From assembly GCA_964359095.1 (NCBI GenBank), contig CAYHRJ010000028.1, forward strand, positions 1 through 13,156: a stretch of DNA of 13,156 nt, in the 5' to 3' direction. Source of the DNA: JACRJW01 sp964359095. Lineage in GTDB: Bacteria > Patescibacteriota > Patescibacteriia > UBA9934 > GWF2-40-263. Of this stretch, positions 10,361-13,156 are shown in pieces. The position numbers were made by a program, and so were the translations under genes. The notes below the pieces were generated by a model that worked only from the letters and a program-made list of their open reading frames with translations, did no database searches and was not told the origin of the DNA. The stretch's first letter is position 1. Each line of letters opens with the position of its first letter.

Positions 10361-11569
10361 ATGAAATCTTTTCACACACTTCTTTTCCTTATCGTGATCG
10401 TGCTAGTTGGCGGGCTTGGTTTTATGTACTGGGCGAGTTCGGTTGATCAAGCTGTGCAGCCGATTGCGGAGGTGGCGGAGGTGGATCAGGTGGAAGAGGT
10501 GGCGGAGGTGGATCCAGGGACGTATTTGGTCTTTGAATCTTCCTTGGTGAGCGATCCAGGAACAGAGGCTCGAGCCAACGATAACACGGAGACGTATACT
10601 TATTATCGGCTTTGGGTCGATGAGATAGGCACAGCCCAACCTCAGTCGTTTACTGAAATTGTTCATCCGGCAAGTGTTGCGGGTGGGTTGACCGCGGAGG
10701 TGTATGGACAGGGCCTGCTTCTTCATCGATACCAGGACGAATCTCAGGATGCGGTTCTCTCATTAACGGGGGAGATTTTGTCGACGAGTGATCAAAATTG
10801 GGATCGGTTTCGATCCAAAAATGGTCGATACGAAGTGACACACACATTCGGTCCTGATATTGCGGACACAGACTCCGCGACGATGCGAGTGGAAGACTTG
10901 GAGACGGGTGAAGTTATCGAACGTACATACTCGTTTGCGGAAGTGGCTCTTGGCTGGCCCGGACCTCACGAGATTAGTGACGATGGTCAATATGTCTACT
11001 TCGTGCAAACTTGTGGTTGTGACGGTGGTCCACTCACGGCCGCTTGGGAGGTGAACACAGCAACGGGTGAGATCATTGAGTTGCACGAGCTATTCGATTC
11101 CGATGGATGGAGGCAGAACAGTTTCGATCTTGAGACGAAACGTTTCCTCGTCATAGCGAGCGACTCTGAACAGCGGGAAAACGATATGGGTCCGTATTCT
11201 CATCCTATCGCCCCAGCGTTGATCCGACTGATTGACACTACTTCGAGTGTGTCGACAGATCTTGTTTTAGATGATGAACAAGCATGGATGTCACCATGGT
11301 TGGATCCCGAGGGGGAGGAACGCTATATCGTATCCAGTGCCGCGGAAAGTTATCGCCAATATCTCGTGAAGTTTACAGATGACGAGATCACAGAACAGAA
11401 TTATCTCACGACAGGGTACATAATGGATTGGGTGGGAGACTGGATCGTCACTAGAGATTTGGAAACGCATAAGGTGATAACACTCGTGAACGTGGAAACC
11501 AGTGAACAGGTTGTGATTGAGTTGCCAGCGGATCGATTTAATTACGTCGGTTCCGTTGTGATAGACTAG
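10361..11569 (+). CDS. Membrane-anchored extracytoplasmic protein, possibly beta-propeller (402 aa)
   Basis: ATG 10361 to TAG 11567-11569. A basic N-terminus and one helix (residues 5-25, HTLLFLIVIVLVGGLGFMYWA) act as signal anchor. A V-x-E/Q repeat (residues 38-52) serves as an acidic spacer. The remainder is beta-rich with repeated strand-turn patterns: VTHTFG...SATMRVEDLETGEVIERTY, DDGQYVYFVQTCGCDGG, AWEVNTATGEIIEL, SFDLETKRFLVIASD, VNVETSEQVVIEL. The recurring x-D/N-x-x-T/S-G/E-E-x-x turns resemble beta-propeller blades of TolB- or peptidase-associated type. No catalytic motif was seen. CGCDGG holds a close Cys pair. It lies between asnS and aspS with gaps of 9 and 6 nt, so it is co-transcribed; a functional link to aminoacylation is unlikely. 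Confidence 0.7.
   Translation: MKSFHTLLFLIVIVLVGGLGFMYWASSVDQAVQPIAEVAEVDQVEEVAEVDPGTYLVFESSLVSDPGTEARANDNTETYTYYRLWVDEIGTAQPQSFTEIVHPASVAGGLTAEVYGQGLLLHRYQDESQDAVLSLTGEILSTSDQNWDRFRSKNGRYEVTHTFGPDIADTDSATMRVEDLETGEVIERTYSFAEVALGWPGPHEISDDGQYVYFVQTCGCDGGPLTAAWEVNTATGEIIELHELFDSDGWRQNSFDLETKRFLVIASDSEQRENDMGPYSHPIAPALIRLIDTTSSVSTDLVLDDEQAWMSPWLDPEGEERYIVSSAAESYRQYLVKFTDDEITEQNYLTTGYIMDWVGDWIVTRDLETHKVITLVNVETSEQVVIELPADRFNYVGSVVID
10472..10516 (+). repeat. Five tandem 9-nt units encoding Val-x-Glu/Gln
   Basis: GTGGCGGAG, GTGGATCAG, GTGGAAGAG, GTGGCGGAG and GTGGATCCA encode VAEVDQVEEVAEVDP. Units 1 and 4 are identical, and units 2 and 5 share their first seven bases, suggesting duplication of larger blocks. 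The unit is the same kind as the asnS repeat at 9548-9580. Confidence 0.75.
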
Positions 11570-11575
11570 TCTTCT

Positions 11576-12985
11576 ATGATGCAAAGAACTTGGATCGATG
11601 AAACGACACAAAAGGTGGGGGAGGTGGTGACGCTCAAGGGTTGGGTGCACCGGCTGCGGAAAATGGGCGATAAGCTCGTGTTTGTGGACTTGCGCGATGG
11701 ATCAGGCTTGGCGCAGGTGGTTTTTTATAAGCCGGATTTGGACGAGGCGACCGCGAAGGTTGTGGATGAATTGAAGCCGGAGTTTGTGGTGGAATTGACA
11801 GGTGTTGTGAATAAACGCGGGGAGAAGCAGGTGAATCCTGACATGGTGACAGGCACGATCGAGATTGGCGCCAAGGCAGTCAAGATTTTGAATACCGCGC
11901 TCACACCTCCGTTTCCGATTGATCAGGACAGCGTGGTCGTGAACGAGGAACTTAGGTTAAAATATCGTTATCTTGATTTGCGAACCCAACGGATGGCTCA
12001 CAATATTCGTTTACGTGATAAGGTGATCCAGTTTTTTCGTGACTACATGCATCGACATCGCTTTATCGAGATCGAGACGCCGATCCTCATGAAAGGGACT
12101 CCTGAAGGATCTCGGGAATACATCGTGCCATCTCGATTGCACCCAGGTTCGTTCTATGTCCTTCCTCAGTCGCCACAGCAGTTTAAACAGTTGTGCATGG
12201 TGGCTGGATTTGAACGCTACTTTCAGATTGCTCGTTGCTTCCGCGATGAAGATCAGCGCGGCGATCGTCAACCAGAATTTACACAACTTGACTTTGAGAT
12301 GTCTTTTGTAGAACGGGAGGACGTTCTTCATTACACCGAAGGCATGTTTATTGCTCTTGTTGAGGAGCTGTTTCCTGAGAAACGTATCACAACGAAACCG
12401 TTTCCTGTGTTTACCTATGCGCAGGTGATCGAACAGTTTGGAACGGATAAACCTGACTTGCGTCAAGACAAAAATGATCCCAATGAACTTGCCTTCGGAT
12501 GGATTATTGATTTCCCGATGTTTGAGCGACTCGAGGACGGGAGTGTCCAGGCACAGCACCATCCATTTTGTTCGATTCATCCTGAGGATATGGCCAAGCT
12601 TGATTCTGACCCACTGAGCGTTCGAGCTAATTCTTATGATTTATTTTTGAATGGCTACGAGCTATCCAGTGGAAGTATACGTATTCATGAGCAGGCTCTT
12701 CAAAAAAAGATTTTTGATATTTTGGGAATCAGCGAGCAAGAACAGCGTGACCGATTTGGACACATGCTCGATGCGTTCACGTTCGGTGCTCCGCCACACG
12801 GAGGATTTGCTCCAGGGATCGACCGTATCGTCATGCTGCTCGCTGGCGAAGCAAACATCCGTGAAGTCATGGCTTTTCCAAAAACAGGTGATGCACGCGA
12901 TCCGATGATGTCTGCTCCCTCTCCGCTTGAATGGGAACGATTGCGAGAAGTGCATATAAAGCTGGATGTCCAGAAAAAAGGCTAA
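11576..12985 (+). CDS. aspS: Aspartate--tRNA ligase (AspRS) lacking the GAD domain
   Basis: ATG 11576 (ATG 11579 is equally possible) to TAA 12983-12985, 469 aa. It charges tRNA-Asp. The OB-fold covers residues ~15-105 (LKGWVHRLRKMGDKLVFVDLRDGSG). The bacterial-type core has RYLDLRTQRM (131-140), ETPILMKGTPEGSREYIVPSR (167-187), PQSPQQFKQLCMVAG (197-211), motif 2 FRDEDQRGDRQPEFTQLDFEMSF (222-244) and motif 3 GGFAPGIDRIVMLLAG (409-424), then IREVMAFPKT. In E. coli-like AspRS about 120 residues (the GAD domain) separate the K-P-D-L-R motif from the V/I-D-F-P-M-F-E motif. Here DKPDLR (291-296) is followed only 14 residues later by IDFPMFE (311-317). That accounts for the length of 469 against the usual ~590. 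No SD is visible; the upstream gap is 6 nt. Confidence 0.92.
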   Translation: MMQRTWIDETTQKVGEVVTLKGWVHRLRKMGDKLVFVDLRDGSGLAQVVFYKPDLDEATAKVVDELKPEFVVELTGVVNKRGEKQVNPDMVTGTIEIGAKAVKILNTALTPPFPIDQDSVVVNEELRLKYRYLDLRTQRMAHNIRLRDKVIQFFRDYMHRHRFIEIETPILMKGTPEGSREYIVPSRLHPGSFYVLPQSPQQFKQLCMVAGFERYFQIARCFRDEDQRGDRQPEFTQLDFEMSFVEREDVLHYTEGMFIALVEELFPEKRITTKPFPVFTYAQVIEQFGTDKPDLRQDKNDPNELAFGWIIDFPMFERLEDGSVQAQHHPFCSIHPEDMAKLDSDPLSVRANSYDLFLNGYELSSGSIRIHEQALQKKIFDILGISEQEQRDRFGHMLDAFTFGAPPHGGFAPGIDRIVMLLAGEANIREVMAFPKTGDARDPMMSAPSPLEWERLREVHIKLDVQKKG

Positions 12986-12995
12986 ATTCAGCCAA

Positions 12996-13020
12996 ATCTA
13001 CGTCACCGGGTGACGTAGAT
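12996..13020. other. Perfect inverted repeat after aspS
   Basis: ATCTACGTCACC (12996-13007) and GGTGACGTAGAT (13009-13020) are perfect complements; as RNA the practical stem is 10 bp with a CCGGG loop. It lies between the aspS stop (12985) and the ATG at 13027. No T-run follows on the plus strand, so it is not a standard terminator. It could be an RNA processing or stability hairpin, a weak pause site, or a protein-binding palindrome. Confidence 0.65.
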
Positions 13021-13026
13021 CGCCCT

Positions 13027-13156
13027 ATGCCCCCATCTGAAGCCTGCCTAAATGCACGCACCTCACTTGAGGAAATCCGCACCCTCAAGCGGGATTTTGA
13101 CGTTGCCTATGATCTGGCTGTTTCCTCTGGTAAGCAGGACGACATCACAAAAGCAC
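13027..13156 (+). CDS. Start of a further gene, 43 residues visible (partial)
   Basis: ATG 13027 is open to the right edge. The visible part (MPPSEACLNARTSLEEIRTL, then KRDFDVAYDLAVSSGKQDDI and TKA) is a soluble helical stretch with no signal or membrane segment. No family is recognised from so little. It continues the plus-strand direction 41 nt after aspS and follows the 12996-13020 hairpin. No SD is present, as for most genes of this string. Confidence 0.5.
   Translation, partial: MPPSEACLNARTSLEEIRTLKRDFDVAYDLAVSSGKQDDITKA

Noticed and set aside
11610..11630. Third copy of the 9-nt Val-x-Glu repeat at the start of aspS (KVGEVV)
   Set aside because: The residues fit the normal AspRS N-terminus (x-V-G-x-x-V-T-L-x-G-W), so similarity to the repeat is likely chance.

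Overview
The window looks like a chromosomal piece of a Patescibacteria (CPR) genome, probably of the Uhrbacteria/Magasanikbacteria kind. That placement is an inference. It rests on very tight gene packing, several tiny membrane proteins, a DUF5671 membrane protein, a reduced AspRS, and many start codons without a Shine-Dalgarno (SD) sequence. TGA ends several clear genes, so this is not a lineage that reads UGA as Gly. There are no rRNA or tRNA genes and no CRISPR array.

Layout. 1-317: 3' end of a RecB/Cas4-like PD-(D/E)XK nuclease. 379-504: a 41-residue membrane peptide with its own terminator. 611-1414 (-): a membrane-anchored HExxH protein with a consensus promoter, an SD-GTG start and its own terminator, bracketed by two near-identical terminator-like sequences. 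1510-2182 (+): a conserved 54-aa basic protein, an 83-aa unknown protein and the first ~68 codons of a P-loop kinase. The kinase is cut off where a truncated IS30-family element begins (about 2156-2890). 3051-3986 (+): an ATP-grasp enzyme behind a leader that can form two competing hairpins. It converges on, and overlaps, a minus-strand operon (6455 to 3949) encoding a 52-aa membrane protein, a 425-aa protein I do not recognise and a DUF917 protein.

That minus operon has a long leader: a TTGACA/TATTGT promoter, a 22-codon Leu/Arg-rich upstream ORF, a very strong intrinsic terminator, and then two large hairpins before the first gene. This is the layout of a translation-dependent attenuator, and it is the most interesting regulatory object here. 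From about 6826 to the right edge, a plus-strand gene string encodes a 4-helix membrane protein, a DUF5671 protein, RecO, AsnRS, a membrane-anchored extracytoplasmic protein, AspRS and the start of another gene. Gaps are short and the DUF5671-recO pair overlaps by ATGA.

Two genes in the housekeeping string (asnS and the one after it) carry the same 9-nt in-frame repeat, encoding Val-x-Glu/Lys/Gln. The AspRS lacks the GAD insertion domain usual in bacterial AspRS.
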